A DNA stretch of 64,000 nucleotides from Bacteroidota bacterium (GCA_021324735.1 JAJPIO010000006.1:79667-143666); one strand, 5' to 3'. Positions 8,135 through 17,285 are shown, counted from the first letter of the stretch. Notes: generated by a model not told the origin, from the letters alone. Translations and numbers: made by a program.

Positions 8135-8779
8135 ATGGCCTATCGCCCCGAATACCAAACGCTAGCAGATGAAGAACTTGTACGCCTGTTTCAGGCGGCG
8201 GATGCTGGTTCACAGCGTTCTGAGCAGGACGCGATCTTCACGACGCTCGTCGAGCGATACCAAAAGCGTATTTATTTTTCTGCAAAGAAAATGGTCCACG
8301 GAGACCATGACGAGGCCGATGAGATCACACAGGAAACATTCGTAAAAGCTTATCAAGCGCTAAAATCTTTTCGGAGTGAGTCGAAACTATATACGTGGCT
8401 GTATCGCATAATGATGAATGCGGCGATCCAAAAGTCACGCAAGAAAAAAGTACGAGAATTTTTCGGATTGGATAGCGTAAAGGAGTTGGCGGAAGAAGGT
8501 ATCGAACCGGAAGATCGACTTCTTAAATTGGAAACGACCCAACTCATCGAGGAAGCTATTGGGACCCTGCCACCCAAGCAGCAACGCGTATTTATGATGC
8601 GTTTCTACGACGAAATGCCCTATGAGGACATCGCAACGATCATAGGGACCAGCGTAGGCGGCCTAAAAGCCAACTATTTTCATGCGGTCAAGAAAATCGG
8701 TGAATATCTGCAGGCTTCCGGTAAAGTTATGACCACCGAAGATAGCGATTTTGCTGAGTTTTCCGGTGGCTTAAGTTAG
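8135..8779 (+). CDS. ECF RNA polymerase sigma factor
   Basis: A 214-residue sigma-70 family protein lacking regions 1 and 3. Region 2 covers about residues 30-105, with the DEADEITQETFVKAYQAL core-binding helix and YTWLYRIMMNAAIQ. Region 4 covers about 145-195, with LPPKQQRVFMMRFYDEMPYEDIA and an ending typical of the -35 recognition helix. It is followed by a one-pass membrane protein and an exported sensor-like protein, the usual layout for an envelope-stress ECF system. A shared promoter motif upstream suggests it activates its own gene. Confidence 0.93.
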   Translation: MAYRPEYQTLADEELVRLFQAADAGSQRSEQDAIFTTLVERYQKRIYFSAKKMVHGDHDEADEITQETFVKAYQALKSFRSESKLYTWLYRIMMNAAIQKSRKKKVREFFGLDSVKELAEEGIEPEDRLLKLETTQLIEEAIGTLPPKQQRVFMMRFYDEMPYEDIATIIGTSVGGLKANYFHAVKKIGEYLQASGKVMTTEDSDFAEFSGGLS

Positions 8780-8796
8780 CTAAATGATTCGAATAT

Positions 8797-8830
8797 CACG
8801 ATTAAACTTGAAGTGAGACTGTGCGTCTCA
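8797..8830 (+). promoter_or_regulatory. Putative ECF promoter of the anti-sigma gene
   Basis: The 13-mer CACGATTAAACTT (8797-8809) is repeated exactly from 8053-8065, with GTCTCA at 8825-8830 after 15 bases. A start near 8836 would leave a leader of about ten bases containing the ribosome site AGAGG just before the ATG at 8847. Confidence 0.6.
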
Positions 8831-8846
8831 TAAGTAAGAGGGAAAA

Positions 8847-9461
8847 ATGAAGAGATCTGAAGAACCAAAGGACATTCAAAAGCTGACGGAAGAAATCCGC
8901 AAGCTTGGTGTGCCTTACTCTTCCGAAGAGCCGGAACCTCTCTTTTGGGCAAACCAGCGCGTCCGCATTATGGACCGCATTTCAGGTACTCAAAAACCTG
9001 CTTCGATCACCGATCAGGTTATTGGGTGGGTGTCAGGCCACGTCATGGGGACAAGTATTGCTGGGGCGGCGTTAGCAATCTTGATCGCTGCCGCAATAGT
9101 CTTTAACCCACTCGGTAACGGGTCCAGACAAATTGCAATGGCTCCACAAACTTCGTCAAGTGCTTCTGTGGTAAAACCTGCCTCGCCGCAAGTACCAGAA
9201 AAGCCACCAGTGGAAAAGGAGACTATCGAAGAGAGTATCGCCCAGGTTCAGGGACACGCGCAGCAAACTAAAGCGGGGGCGGATCATCAATTGGCGATGC
9301 GCCATCATAATGCAAAGCCTTCTGTAGAAATGGCTGCGTTGACAGATGAAGTTAGTGCACCCGTTCTTAGTTCATCGGATGTCGAGCATCCGGTGAGCCT
9401 TGAAGATCTTTCGCAGCCGGAGCTCGAGGATGTGCTTCATAGCATCCAGAGTTCAGAATAA
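8847..9461 (+). CDS. Probable membrane anti-sigma factor
   Basis: A 204-residue protein with a cytoplasmic N-terminus of about 67 residues, one membrane helix (about 68-88) and a polar periplasmic C-terminus rich in Ser, Pro and Gln. The segment PLFWANQRVRIMDRI near 31-45 resembles what is found in membrane anti-sigma factors paired with Bacteroidota ECF factors. No zinc-binding HxxxCxxC motif is present. The anti-sigma role is inferred from gene order and topology. An AGAGG ribosome site lies 4 bases before the start. Confidence 0.75.
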   Translation: MKRSEEPKDIQKLTEEIRKLGVPYSSEEPEPLFWANQRVRIMDRISGTQKPASITDQVIGWVSGHVMGTSIAGAALAILIAAAIVFNPLGNGSRQIAMAPQTSSSASVVKPASPQVPEKPPVEKETIEESIAQVQGHAQQTKAGADHQLAMRHHNAKPSVEMAALTDEVSAPVLSSSDVEHPVSLEDLSQPELEDVLHSIQSSE

Positions 9462-9491
9462 GATAAGAATTTGTTAGGTATAGTTACTTCC

Positions 9492-10082
9492 ATGAAATTC
9501 GTTCAATATCTTGCAGTCATACTTAGCCTGATGATAGCATCAGTGGCGGGTTATGCGCAGGAATCGCTGCAGGAACGTCAGGCGGACCAGCAGGCGATCA
9601 AGCAGGAGCTCGTCCAGAAAATCGAACAGATCAAGTACGAGAAAATAAAAACAGCACTCGGACTGGACGACGAATCAGCAAAGAAGTTTTTCGAGACGTA
9701 TAAACCTGCCGAAAAAGACATCCAGGGATTAGTTAAGCAACGGAACGACGAGCTCAAGAAGCTCGCAGAAATGATGAACGGAGCAAAGACCGATGCCGAT
9801 GTCGACCCAGAGATGCAGAAGATTCGGGACTTGAATCAGCAGATATCGAATCGCGAACAGCGGCTCGATTCCGACTTAAAGCCGATCTTATCTCCACGTC
9901 AGCGCGCTCGCCTGCTCATGTTCGAGCACGAGTTCAATCAACGCGTCCGAGAGCAGTTAGCCAAGCGTGCTAAGAATGGACAACTGCAGGCCCTTCGCCG
10001 CCAGATAGCGCAGCAGCGCCTAAAGAACCGGTTGCTTAAGCAAAAGAACCAGGCAAAAGGTAATGGCTTGGAGCATCCATAA
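9492..10082 (+). CDS. Exported Spy/CpxP-like coiled-coil protein
   Basis: The start is placed at the ATG at 9492, which gives a clean signal peptide ending near AGYAQ (residues 1-22). The mature part is almost wholly helical, charged and Gln/Lys-rich, with an ILSPRQRARLLMFEHEFN segment resembling the LTxxQ region of Spy/CpxP-type periplasmic chaperones and metal sensors. As the third gene of the ECF module it may sense or buffer envelope stress. The very basic C-terminus is unusual for a periplasmic protein. Confidence 0.8.
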   Translation: MKFVQYLAVILSLMIASVAGYAQESLQERQADQQAIKQELVQKIEQIKYEKIKTALGLDDESAKKFFETYKPAEKDIQGLVKQRNDELKKLAEMMNGAKTDADVDPEMQKIRDLNQQISNREQRLDSDLKPILSPRQRARLLMFEHEFNQRVREQLAKRAKNGQLQALRRQIAQQRLKNRLLKQKNQAKGNGLEHP

Positions 10083-10110
10083 GTGTGTGGCATTAGTGAC
10101 TTAAGAAAGG

Positions 10111-10135
10111 TGGCGGGAAGGTCCCGCCATTTTTA
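10111..10135 (+). terminator. Intrinsic terminator of the ECF operon
   Basis: A perfect 8-base stem TGGCGGGA/TCCCGCCA with a four-base loop spans 10111-10130 and is followed by ATTTTTA. It ends the 8135-10082 transcription unit. Confidence 0.9.
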
Positions 10136-10219
10136 TTTCCTCGAAAGGCACACGCTTCCCTCTTCCCTTGTTGCGGCCACCACTAAGATCCGTTCAGGTG
10201 GTCTATTAATATTCGTTAG

Positions 10220-11371
10220 GTGATTTATCTTGATAATAGTGCGACGACAGCCATTGCTCCGGAAGTACTGGAAGCAATGTTGCCCTATCTTCAAGTGGAA
10301 TATGGCAACGCTTCAAGTGTTCACTCGCTGGGAAGTAAAGCTCGCGTTGCGTTAGAAGAGGCCCGAGAGACGATCGCTCGCTTTATCAATGCTGAACCTC
10401 GAGAGATCGTCTTTACATCGGGAGGTTCGGAGTCCAACAATGCCGCGATCAAAGGTACGCTCTTTCATGCCGCTCTTTCGAATAAAGCGCTGAGCGACTT
10501 GCATGCTATTACGAGCCCGGTCGAGCATCATGCCGTGCTTGAACCGCTCGAGTGGATGTCAAAATTCGGCGTGAGCATTAGCTACGCTCCCGTTGATGAG
10601 TTTGGCCGCGTAATAGTGCCTGCGGCGCAAGAGCTGTTTTATACCAAGACCACTCTCGCCTCTTTTATGATGGTCAATAACGAAACTGGCACCATCAATC
10701 CGATCCGCGATCTTGCAGAAGCAATAAAAGGAAACTCAAACGCGATCTTTCATTCGGATGCTGTTCAGGCACTTGGGAAAGTAAAGATCGATGTAAAAGA
10801 TCTGGGCGTTGATCTACTCTCTCTTTCTGCACATAAAATTCATGGGCCCAAAGGTATTGGTGCCCTATATATCAAAAGTGGAACACCCTGGGAGCCATTC
10901 ATCCACGGAGGATCGCAGGAGCGTAATCGCAGAGGAGGCACCGAAGCGACGGCATTGGCTATCGGCTTTGCAAAAGCCGTAGAGTTGTTGAGCGGTCACA
11001 AGACCGAACTGCACATCCTCCATGGCTATCTTCTTTCGAGACTCCAGGCTGTTTCCGGCGTCATTCTAAACTCCGCGACGGGCGACGCATCCGTCAATGA
11101 GATCGTAAACTTCAGCTTTACGCCGGAAATCCTTGGTCAGTTGGATGCGGATGCACTTATTATCCGATTCGATATGGAAGGCATCGCGGTATCTAATGGT
11201 GCAGCGTGTACGTCGGGTAGCCAGCAGCCCTCTCATGTGCTGTTAGCACTTGGCAAATCCAGGGACATAGCGACAAAGTCGATCCGTGTCTCGCTCTCTC
11301 GTTACAACACCTTGTCGGATATCGACCGCTTTATCGAAGCCCTTCGCCGAATTATTCCGCAAGATCAGTGA
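10220..11371 (+). CDS. Second cysteine desulfurase (NifS/IscS family)
   Basis: A 383-residue PLP enzyme. SAHKIHGPKG holds the PLP lysine (K206), and SNGAACTSGSQQPSHVL the catalytic cysteine (C330). VEHHAVLEPL carries the cofactor-stacking histidine. It starts with GTG. It is shorter than IscS at 5290 and outside the ISC cluster, so it may serve another sulfur acceptor such as tRNA thiolation or cofactor synthesis; the sequence does not decide this. Its 3' end overlaps the convergent phosphatase gene by 20 bases. Confidence 0.92.
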   Translation: MIYLDNSATTAIAPEVLEAMLPYLQVEYGNASSVHSLGSKARVALEEARETIARFINAEPREIVFTSGGSESNNAAIKGTLFHAALSNKALSDLHAITSPVEHHAVLEPLEWMSKFGVSISYAPVDEFGRVIVPAAQELFYTKTTLASFMMVNNETGTINPIRDLAEAIKGNSNAIFHSDAVQALGKVKIDVKDLGVDLLSLSAHKIHGPKGIGALYIKSGTPWEPFIHGGSQERNRRGGTEATALAIGFAKAVELLSGHKTELHILHGYLLSRLQAVSGVILNSATGDASVNEIVNFSFTPEILGQLDADALIIRFDMEGIAVSNGAACTSGSQQPSHVLLALGKSRDIATKSIRVSLSRYNTLSDIDRFIEALRRIIPQDQ

Positions 11372-12329
11372 TATGCCCCCCTGTAAGCCGTTCGGCTTCG
11401 CGAAGAGCAATACCATAGCGAAGCCCATGCGTGCTAACTCGTATCTGATCTACGCCTAAAATTTCCATAGCTTCGGAAAGGATCAACGTACCGGCCGGAA
11501 GAATATCGGCGCGTGCCTTATTTACCGCTTGAAATCGTTCAAGAATCGTTGTCGTATCTATTTTGATGAGAATATCCAGGAGTTGATCGACCGCTTGTTT
11601 TCGGAGCACATAATTATGTACTTTGTGAGCATCGAATACCGAAAGCGCCTGATGCATTGCAGCAAGGGTGGTTGGTGTTCCGGCAACAGCTATCAATTCA
11701 TTCAAGGCACCCAAATCCTTGAGGTGTTGAAGTGTCGAGCGAATTAATAGCTTTGCAGTATCTGCTGTTTCCTGAGTAATTGGATTAGTGGCAAAACAGC
11801 GCTCCGTGATCCGCACAGCACCAATGTTAAAGCTCTGCCCTTTATTGAAATTGGCACCATCACCGAACGAGATTTCAGTGCTTCCACCGCCTATATCAAT
11901 AACGGCAATATTTGATCTGGAAGGGAATGTCATTCCAACAAGAGCACCGCGATACGTCCACAGCGCTTCATCATCTCCACTCAGTATGTCGATAGAAACC
12001 TCTGTCTCCGTCTTAATCCGCTGAAGGATCTCTTCCCTATTTTCGGCGTCCCGCAAGGCACTCGTTCCGATTGCAGCGATATGCCGGACCTCAAGCGATC
12101 GTATCGTCCTAAGATGTGCAGTTAAAGTCGCTCTTAAGCGTTGATAGGCTTCATCACTGATACGCTTCGTTCGGTCGACCCCTTCGCCAAGCCGAGCGAT
12201 CGCATGATCGTCGCGCAGTACTCGAAGGGTTTCGCCTTCGATATTTGTAATGAGCGAAAGTACTGTATTCGTCCCAATATCGAGTGCTGCGATCTTCAAG
12301 TCGGAAGCGTCATAATTAAACAGGCCCAT
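11352..12329 (-). CDS. Ppx/GppA family phosphatase
   Basis: A 325-residue member of the ASKHA exopolyphosphatase/guanosine pentaphosphate phosphatase family. ALDIGTNTVLSLI near 14-26 and VIDIGGGSTEISFG near 140-153 are the two phosphate-binding loops, and ADILPAGTLILSEAM near 283-297 is the third family motif. It is the short single-module form, without the C-terminal HD domain of E. coli Ppx. The start overlaps the prmA end by 34 bases, so the two are translationally linked. Confidence 0.92.
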   Translation of the reverse strand: MGLFNYDASDLKIAALDIGTNTVLSLITNIEGETLRVLRDDHAIARLGEGVDRTKRISDEAYQRLRATLTAHLRTIRSLEVRHIAAIGTSALRDAENREEILQRIKTETEVSIDILSGDDEALWTYRGALVGMTFPSRSNIAVIDIGGGSTEISFGDGANFNKGQSFNIGAVRITERCFATNPITQETADTAKLLIRSTLQHLKDLGALNELIAVAGTPTTLAAMHQALSVFDAHKVHNYVLRKQAVDQLLDILIKIDTTTILERFQAVNKARADILPAGTLILSEAMEILGVDQIRVSTHGLRYGIALREAERLTGGHITDLAE

Positions 12330-13159
12330 TCATTCTCCTGCAACTCGCGAACAAACGAGAATCCAACGGACACATACCTTTCTCGAACTTCTTTCGAATC
12401 GTAAATAAGTATCCCAGAGAGGATCAGCATACCGCCGGCAGCAATGTGCGATCGAATTTGCTCGGCCATTTCTATCAGGACATTCCTGTGAATGTTCGCC
12501 AGAATAACGCTAAATTCCTCTTCCGCTTTTACAGCTTCGGTGAGGATACCAGTACGAATGGAGAGTTCATTCGCAGTAAAATTGTTCAGAGTACGATTCT
12601 CAATAGAATTAGCAATAGACCAAGTGTCCGTATCGATACCGACGGCAAATTTTGCTCCGCGTAAAAGCGCGTAGATGGCAAGAACGCCGGTACCGGTGCC
12701 AATATCCAGCACCATTTTATCTTTTACATCGAGCAATTCAATAGCCTTGAGGCAGAGTCGGGTCGTCTCATGATGTCCTGTCCCAAAGCTCATCTTAGGG
12801 TCGATCGTAATAAGATGCGTCGGCCCTAGGGCCTTAGCTTCATCAAGCCGCCAGGATGGCGCGATGAGAAGCTCGCTTGTCGCCCATTGCGGGAGAATAG
12901 TTGCTTCCCACTCTGCATTCCAGTCGTGGTCTTCCAGTATTTCTGACCTGATATTCTCAATATTGTTGGAGGCACAAAGCTGATCTAATTCAGCCTGCTG
13001 GGAATTATCCCAGACCGATTGCTCCACAAAGAAAGTAAAGGACCCATCGTCGTTCTCCTGGGATCCTGCAAAGATCTCCCGAGAAAGGAAAAATCCATGA
13101 AGAAGCTCAATGCCTTCGTCTGAAGCACGGAAACGAAGAGCGACATGCTCGTTCGCCAT
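12296..13159 (-). CDS. prmA: Ribosomal protein L11 methyltransferase PrmA
   Basis: A 287-residue SAM-dependent methyltransferase. DPKMSFGTGHHETTRLCL is the PrmA-specific motif and VLDIGTGTGVLAI is motif I of the SAM-binding fold. ILANIHRNVLIEM replaces the usual NI..N motif of PrmA. It methylates ribosomal protein L11. It is followed by the overlapping phosphatase gene and preceded by the M28 peptidase with an 11-base gap. Confidence 0.92.
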   Translation of the reverse strand: MANEHVALRFRASDEGIELLHGFFLSREIFAGSQENDDGSFTFFVEQSVWDNSQQAELDQLCASNNIENIRSEILEDHDWNAEWEATILPQWATSELLIAPSWRLDEAKALGPTHLITIDPKMSFGTGHHETTRLCLKAIELLDVKDKMVLDIGTGTGVLAIYALLRGAKFAVGIDTDTWSIANSIENRTLNNFTANELSIRTGILTEAVKAEEEFSVILANIHRNVLIEMAEQIRSHIAAGGMLILSGILIYDSKEVRERYVSVGFSFVRELQENEWACLIMTLPT

Positions 13160-13170
13160 ACGGATGTATT

Positions 13171-14259
13171 TTAGAGTGAGGGAATGTCGCGCGGAATGCG
13201 ATCGTAAATCAGCGTAAGCAAGAGCTTGCCAACCTCGCCGAGGGTTTCTGGCGAGAGATGTTTCGGCAGGTCATCTATCGTATGCCAGTACTTTCGATCG
13301 GGCTGAGGTGCTACATGACCAACCAACTCGCCATCAATGATATCGACGGATGGTATTCCTGCCTGAATTAAGGGCATATGGTCATCAGATATCGATTGTC
13401 CTTGCACCGACTTAAAATGACTAAGCCCCAATGCTGTTGCCGTATTCCATACCTCAGACACATAATTAGGCGCCGACTGAACGGAATTTTGCTCCGGTTC
13501 GAATTGCGCGTTCTTATCACCAACCATATCCAGCAAAATGGCAAAGCGTGGATTAAAATTGGCTGGCTTGGAAGCAACGAAGTTCTTTACTCCAAGAAAA
13601 TATCGGTTCAATTCATCGACGGTATACTTACCATAGTCTTCGCCATCATCAAAAAGCAAGTCGACACCGATGGGAGGAGCGTGTTCTTTCATTTCGCGGG
13701 CAAGCTCAAGCATTACTGCCGTGCCTGATCCGCCATCGTTAGCGGCCGGTACCGGCTTATCATGGTTAGCGGGATTTGGATCTTCATCCGCCCACGGTCT
13801 CGAATCGTAATGGGTAAGGATGAGGATCCTCCATGTTGCACTCGGGTTAAATGAGGCAATAATATTGGTAAGGTTAAGCGTTTCTCCCGCCTTATATCCT
13901 TGGGCGGTAAAGGGTTGTAGCACCACACTGGGTGTACATGCCAAAAGCTCCTTTTGTAAGAATTCAACCTCTTTACTATGGGCGGGAGTGTTCGGCACTC
14001 GCGGACCGAAATCAACCTGCGTCTCGATATCCTTGAATGCCCGGTCGGCATCGAAACTGGGAACAGGCGCTGGCGGAATTGCTGAAGCCGACGGAGAAGA
14101 CGGTTGTGCTGGCGGCGGAGTGCTCGTGTCCTGCTCCCGTTTGCAACTATTGCAGTTTGTAACGAGGAGTCCCAGGACGGCGATATATAAGAAACGACGA
14201 AGGTGTGTCAAAGTTGTGAAAAAAATGAGTCGGGGGTGTAACAAAACTAGTCGAGGCAA
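13171..14259 (-). CDS. M28 peptidase / glutaminyl cyclase-like lipoprotein
   Basis: A zinc hydrolase of the M28 family related to bacterial glutaminyl-peptide cyclotransferases. Ligand candidates counted from the TTG at 14259 are H150 in LTHYDSRPWAD, D175 in ANDGGSGTAVM, E207/D208 in DDGEDYG, D244 in LDMVGD and H326 in YWHTIDD. The signal is followed by a probable lipobox ending at Cys36. Starting at the TTG at 14211 would give a more normal 20-residue signal peptide, so the true start is uncertain. A Pro/Ser linker joins signal and domain. Whether it is an aminopeptidase or a cyclase cannot be told. Confidence 0.85.
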   Translation of the reverse strand: MPRLVLLHPRLIFFTTLTHLRRFLYIAVLGLLVTNCNSCKREQDTSTPPPAQPSSPSASAIPPAPVPSFDADRAFKDIETQVDFGPRVPNTPAHSKEVEFLQKELLACTPSVVLQPFTAQGYKAGETLNLTNIIASFNPSATWRILILTHYDSRPWADEDPNPANHDKPVPAANDGGSGTAVMLELAREMKEHAPPIGVDLLFDDGEDYGKYTVDELNRYFLGVKNFVASKPANFNPRFAILLDMVGDKNAQFEPEQNSVQSAPNYVSEVWNTATALGLSHFKSVQGQSISDDHMPLIQAGIPSVDIIDGELVGHVAPQPDRKYWHTIDDLPKHLSPETLGEVGKLLLTLIYDRIPRDIPSL

Positions 14260-14372
14260 GTTCTTCCAAGTGCAACGGTAACGAGCGCTGCAGTTCGAAG
14301 GCGTTGCAGTTTGCCGGGGTGAGCAATGCTATGGTGAGTGACCTCTCCCGCCAATCTCAATCATTTCCGTAT

Positions 14373-14434
14373 GAACTGCCGGCTCCGGCCTTGATCGCCC
14401 TCTCGGTCAAGGATTAGAGCCGGCAGTTCCTTTT
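14373..14434 (+). terminator. Nested 57-base stem-loop followed by T-run
   Basis: An outer 13-base perfect stem (14373-14385 with 14417-14429, GAACTGCCGGCTC and its complement) encloses a 9-base inner stem (14389-14397 with 14404-14412, one G-U pair). TTTT follows the right arm. The form is that of a strong intrinsic terminator on the + strand, yet no + strand gene lies upstream: the neighbour is the divergent peptidase. It may end a small RNA transcribed from 14260-14372, or attenuate the gene at 14507. Confidence 0.6.
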
Positions 14435-14506
14435 ATCGGCCTACCCGTTCTTGCGAGGGGTTCTTTCTTTTCGAACCCAGCCCCCAGCGGCATCGTTAGA
14501 ACACCC

Positions 14507-15262
14507 ATGATCTCGACCCCAAAATTCTTTTTTCTTTCGCTCCTCAGTATCTCCTTGCTATTTACCACGAGGGCTGTAGCCCAGGGAGTCTTCGAGCAGT
14601 CCACACCGCCTCTCCCACTTCAAAAAGATGAGGGTTCGCTTGCCTTCGAGCATGAACGGATGTCCTTTGCTCCGCAGAGCGTTGGTATTGAGAACTGCGC
14701 GAATATCGCGATCAATAATACGACCGATCATCCTCGATTGCTTACCGAATTACGAACGCTCGACCGGAAGCATTTTTATGTGACATCCCCGGCCCGTGAA
14801 ATGCTGCCACTTACGATCGGCGCAAATACCACATTCTATCTCAATCTATGCTTTAAGGCTGACGAACCGAAAGCGTTTGAAAGTGAACTGGTGGCGATCT
14901 TTCAGAGCGATACGATCCATATGAAGTTAGCGGGGCGAGGAGTACCTGCCCCGGAAGTCATGCCGGTGCCCAAGACGACCGAGATTACGAATGTTAAGTA
15001 CAAGAAGCATCAATGGACCTTTGAGTTCGCTCTTAACAAACGAGGCGCTGTTCACCTTATTCTCGAAAATATGCTCGGCAAAGCCGTAAAGACTTTTCCG
15101 TTCGATGAAGTGAAAACGCCTGGATATTATCAGGTCAATTTTGATGGTAAATCGGACCTGGGCAAAAAATTAGAGAAAGGCAGTTATATTCTTCGTCTCG
15201 AGGTTTCGGATCAGCAAACCATGACGAAGCTACACGCCTCGCGCCTGATCAATATTAAATAA
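14507..15262 (+). CDS. Exported protein with Ig-like and FlgD-like domains
   Basis: A 251-residue protein with a signal peptide cleaved near VAQG (residues 23-27). Residues about 45-145 resemble an immunoglobulin-like ASH/choice-of-anchor fold (F..QSVG......I.N at its start). Residues 165-251 resemble the FlgD-like repeat and sorting domains often found at the end of FCB surface proteins (GYYQVNFDGKSDLGKKLEKG). A surface structural role is likely. The precise family is uncertain. Confidence 0.75.
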   Translation: MISTPKFFFLSLLSISLLFTTRAVAQGVFEQSTPPLPLQKDEGSLAFEHERMSFAPQSVGIENCANIAINNTTDHPRLLTELRTLDRKHFYVTSPAREMLPLTIGANTTFYLNLCFKADEPKAFESELVAIFQSDTIHMKLAGRGVPAPEVMPVPKTTEITNVKYKKHQWTFEFALNKRGAVHLILENMLGKAVKTFPFDEVKTPGYYQVNFDGKSDLGKKLEKGSYILRLEVSDQQTMTKLHASRLINIK

Positions 15263-15263
15263 C

Positions 15264-15836
15264 TCACTGCTGGTCCGGCGGTGCAGCCCAATCGGGATGG
15301 ATGATCTCGACCTGGCTCTTTTCGAGCGCCTGTACAACTACATCGTCCGATTCTTTTAGCTTCGTCCAGCCTCGAAACACTGTATCGCAGTTGAAGACGA
15401 CCTGCATGTAGTTGTTTTCGGAGAATAGCGCTACTCGAACAGGGTCGTTAGGTGCGATCATAAGATCGGGACGCGAGACGATCACATGGCCTCCCTGCTC
15501 GAGCGAAATCCCGGAGCGAGTCGCTATCACTACGATACCAGAGTCTTTCACGTCGCGTGCCTCGACAACAGGACGTAATAAAATCCGGTAACCGCTACCC
15601 TGCTGGAGAGTGATCCCCATTGTGATCAGATACTGCGTCGCCCCGAAGTAATTCATATCGATCGCGGCAGTATCCACTAATGTAGCCGTCATGCCCGTAT
15701 GATCGACGCCAGGAAGCGAAGTGAGGATCTCGCACGTAGTCACATGCGGGCCACCCATACGGAATTCATAGGGATTGCACCCCGCCATCATGAGGAGAGT
15801 CGCAATCACTAATGTTATGTAATTCGATCGCTTCAA
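15264..15836 (-). CDS. Small lipoprotein of unknown function
   Basis: 190 residues with signal peptide and lipobox MAGC (Cys20). The rest is predicted beta-rich with no motif I recognise. It is the last gene of a minus-strand run that starts with the OmpA-family gene at 20520, only 3 bases after the preceding stop, so it belongs to that envelope operon. Confidence 0.8.
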   Translation of the reverse strand: MKRSNYITLVIATLLMMAGCNPYEFRMGGPHVTTCEILTSLPGVDHTGMTATLVDTAAIDMNYFGATQYLITMGITLQQGSGYRILLRPVVEARDVKDSGIVVIATRSGISLEQGGHVIVSRPDLMIAPNDPVRVALFSENNYMQVVFNCDTVFRGWTKLKESDDVVVQALEKSQVEIIHPDWAAPPDQQ

Positions 15837-15839
15837 CTC

Positions 15840-17285
15840 TTAATGCTCCGTTGCCCTTAATGCCTTAACCGTTTCCGGTGATTTATTCCAGTCCCCAAAG
15901 TATAGAGAAATACCCAGATAGAACGAATCGAAATTAAAAAGACTATTCGCTCCGGCTGTGTTGAATATCTGCGGAGTGAAGCTGCCCGGCGAACCGGACG
16001 TATATCCTGCTTCCAACGCAATATTATCGGTGGTATAAGTATCCAGTTTTAGTCTCGCACCTATATTGAAAAAGCTCGATGGGTAATAAGCGTATTCAAT
16101 GAACGGCTCCAGCATCAAGTCTTCCGCAAAGATATATTGCCGATAGCCAAGACGAAGCGGAAATACGCCGAGTCCCTGTCCTGAAAATCCGACCATCATA
16201 TAATCCAACAATGATGTGCCGGCCCAAAAATGCCCATCCGCAAACGGTAGCGGAAATTGTACATTTGCTAATCGGAATTGGAGCCCTGTCCAGGGAAAGT
16301 TATCGGCGAAGATGCTGGTGTCCGTCTTCGTTCTTAGCATCGCGACCTCCAGCACATTCACATTGATCGCCGAATGAACGTAGTACTTCCATTCTCGCTC
16401 TGTTTCTTCCGGCTTATTTGTAAAATCCATCACGCTCATACCAAGGCCTAAATACGGGAAGCCGGTAAGCGGCGGAATCGACGCCGCACTGATCCACGAC
16501 GAATATCCAAATGCTGCTCCGGCATAAGCGCGTAGATTAAGCCCCCCGAACGAACCGAGTTGAAGTTCGCCGCCGATATTAGCATACGCGGAAGGCAATG
16601 CGCTAACGCCTAAGTAGGGTGCAAAAATGATGTATGGAATTTGGTCCCGAATATAAAATCGCTTACGGAGGTAAGCATTCGCAGCAATACTAAAAAATTG
16701 ATTACTGCTATGTTCGTCCTGAGCCAGGAATTCTAATCCGCTCCATCCGATCGTCCAGTTCGGGGCATCGTTGAACCAGCGCAGTCGATACTCGAACGGC
16801 GCAATTCGCAGTAGCTCACCTTTGAATAAATGATTGGGTGTCGGCTGATTAGTCACCCCGTTGCTACCGATCACCGTATTGGAAGCGCCCAGATTATCGA
16901 GATCAAAGAAAGAGTAGATGCCCAGAAATCCAAATGGAAGCCCGGCCGAACTGGAAGTGGTAAGCAACCCCGCTGTTTCTAATCCGCCGGCGCGAAGAAA
17001 ATTTGGATATTTACGATCGTAGGTCGAATCGTGCGACAAAGTATTACGATCGATCTCCGTTATACGAGAGGATGGAAAGATAACACCATTATCACTCGAC
17101 GAACCGGGCACTGCCGGTGCAATATGCTTTGCCGTAGTATCGCGATCGGTGATCGTATAGTAGTCCGTTTCCGTTCGAGTAATAGCACACCCCGAAATAA
17201 TACCACCTGCCAGAACAAACAGCACAAGCGAAGTGGCGATCCAAACGCCGCTTAGCACCCGCCGATATGTTCTCCGTTCGTTCAT
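15840..17285 (-). CDS. Large outer-membrane lipoprotein, paralogue B
   Basis: A 481-residue protein with a long signal peptide and lipobox SGCA (Cys33), then the conserved start RTETDYYTIT also seen in the next gene upstream. The body has alternating aromatic and polar residues and repeated Tyr/Phe-ended strands typical of an outer-membrane beta barrel. A lipidated barrel is unusual. It overlaps the upstream paralogue (17282-18715) by 4 bases, and the two share a motif order throughout, so they arose by tandem duplication. Confidence 0.85.
   Translation of the reverse strand: MNERRTYRRVLSGVWIATSLVLFVLAGGIISGCAITRTETDYYTITDRDTTAKHIAPAVPGSSSDNGVIFPSSRITEIDRNTLSHDSTYDRKYPNFLRAGGLETAGLLTTSSSAGLPFGFLGIYSFFDLDNLGASNTVIGSNGVTNQPTPNHLFKGELLRIAPFEYRLRWFNDAPNWTIGWSGLEFLAQDEHSSNQFFSIAANAYLRKRFYIRDQIPYIIFAPYLGVSALPSAYANIGGELQLGSFGGLNLRAYAGAAFGYSSWISAASIPPLTGFPYLGLGMSVMDFTNKPEETEREWKYYVHSAINVNVLEVAMLRTKTDTSIFADNFPWTGLQFRLANVQFPLPFADGHFWAGTSLLDYMMVGFSGQGLGVFPLRLGYRQYIFAEDLMLEPFIEYAYYPSSFFNIGARLKLDTYTTDNIALEAGYTSGSPGSFTPQIFNTAGANSLFNFDSFYLGISLYFGDWNKSPETVKALRATEH

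Noticed and set aside
14407-14604. 65-codon minus-strand frame across the nested hairpin
   Set aside because: Its codons are the complement of the signal peptide of the gene at 14507 and of a structured hairpin; composition is not protein-like.
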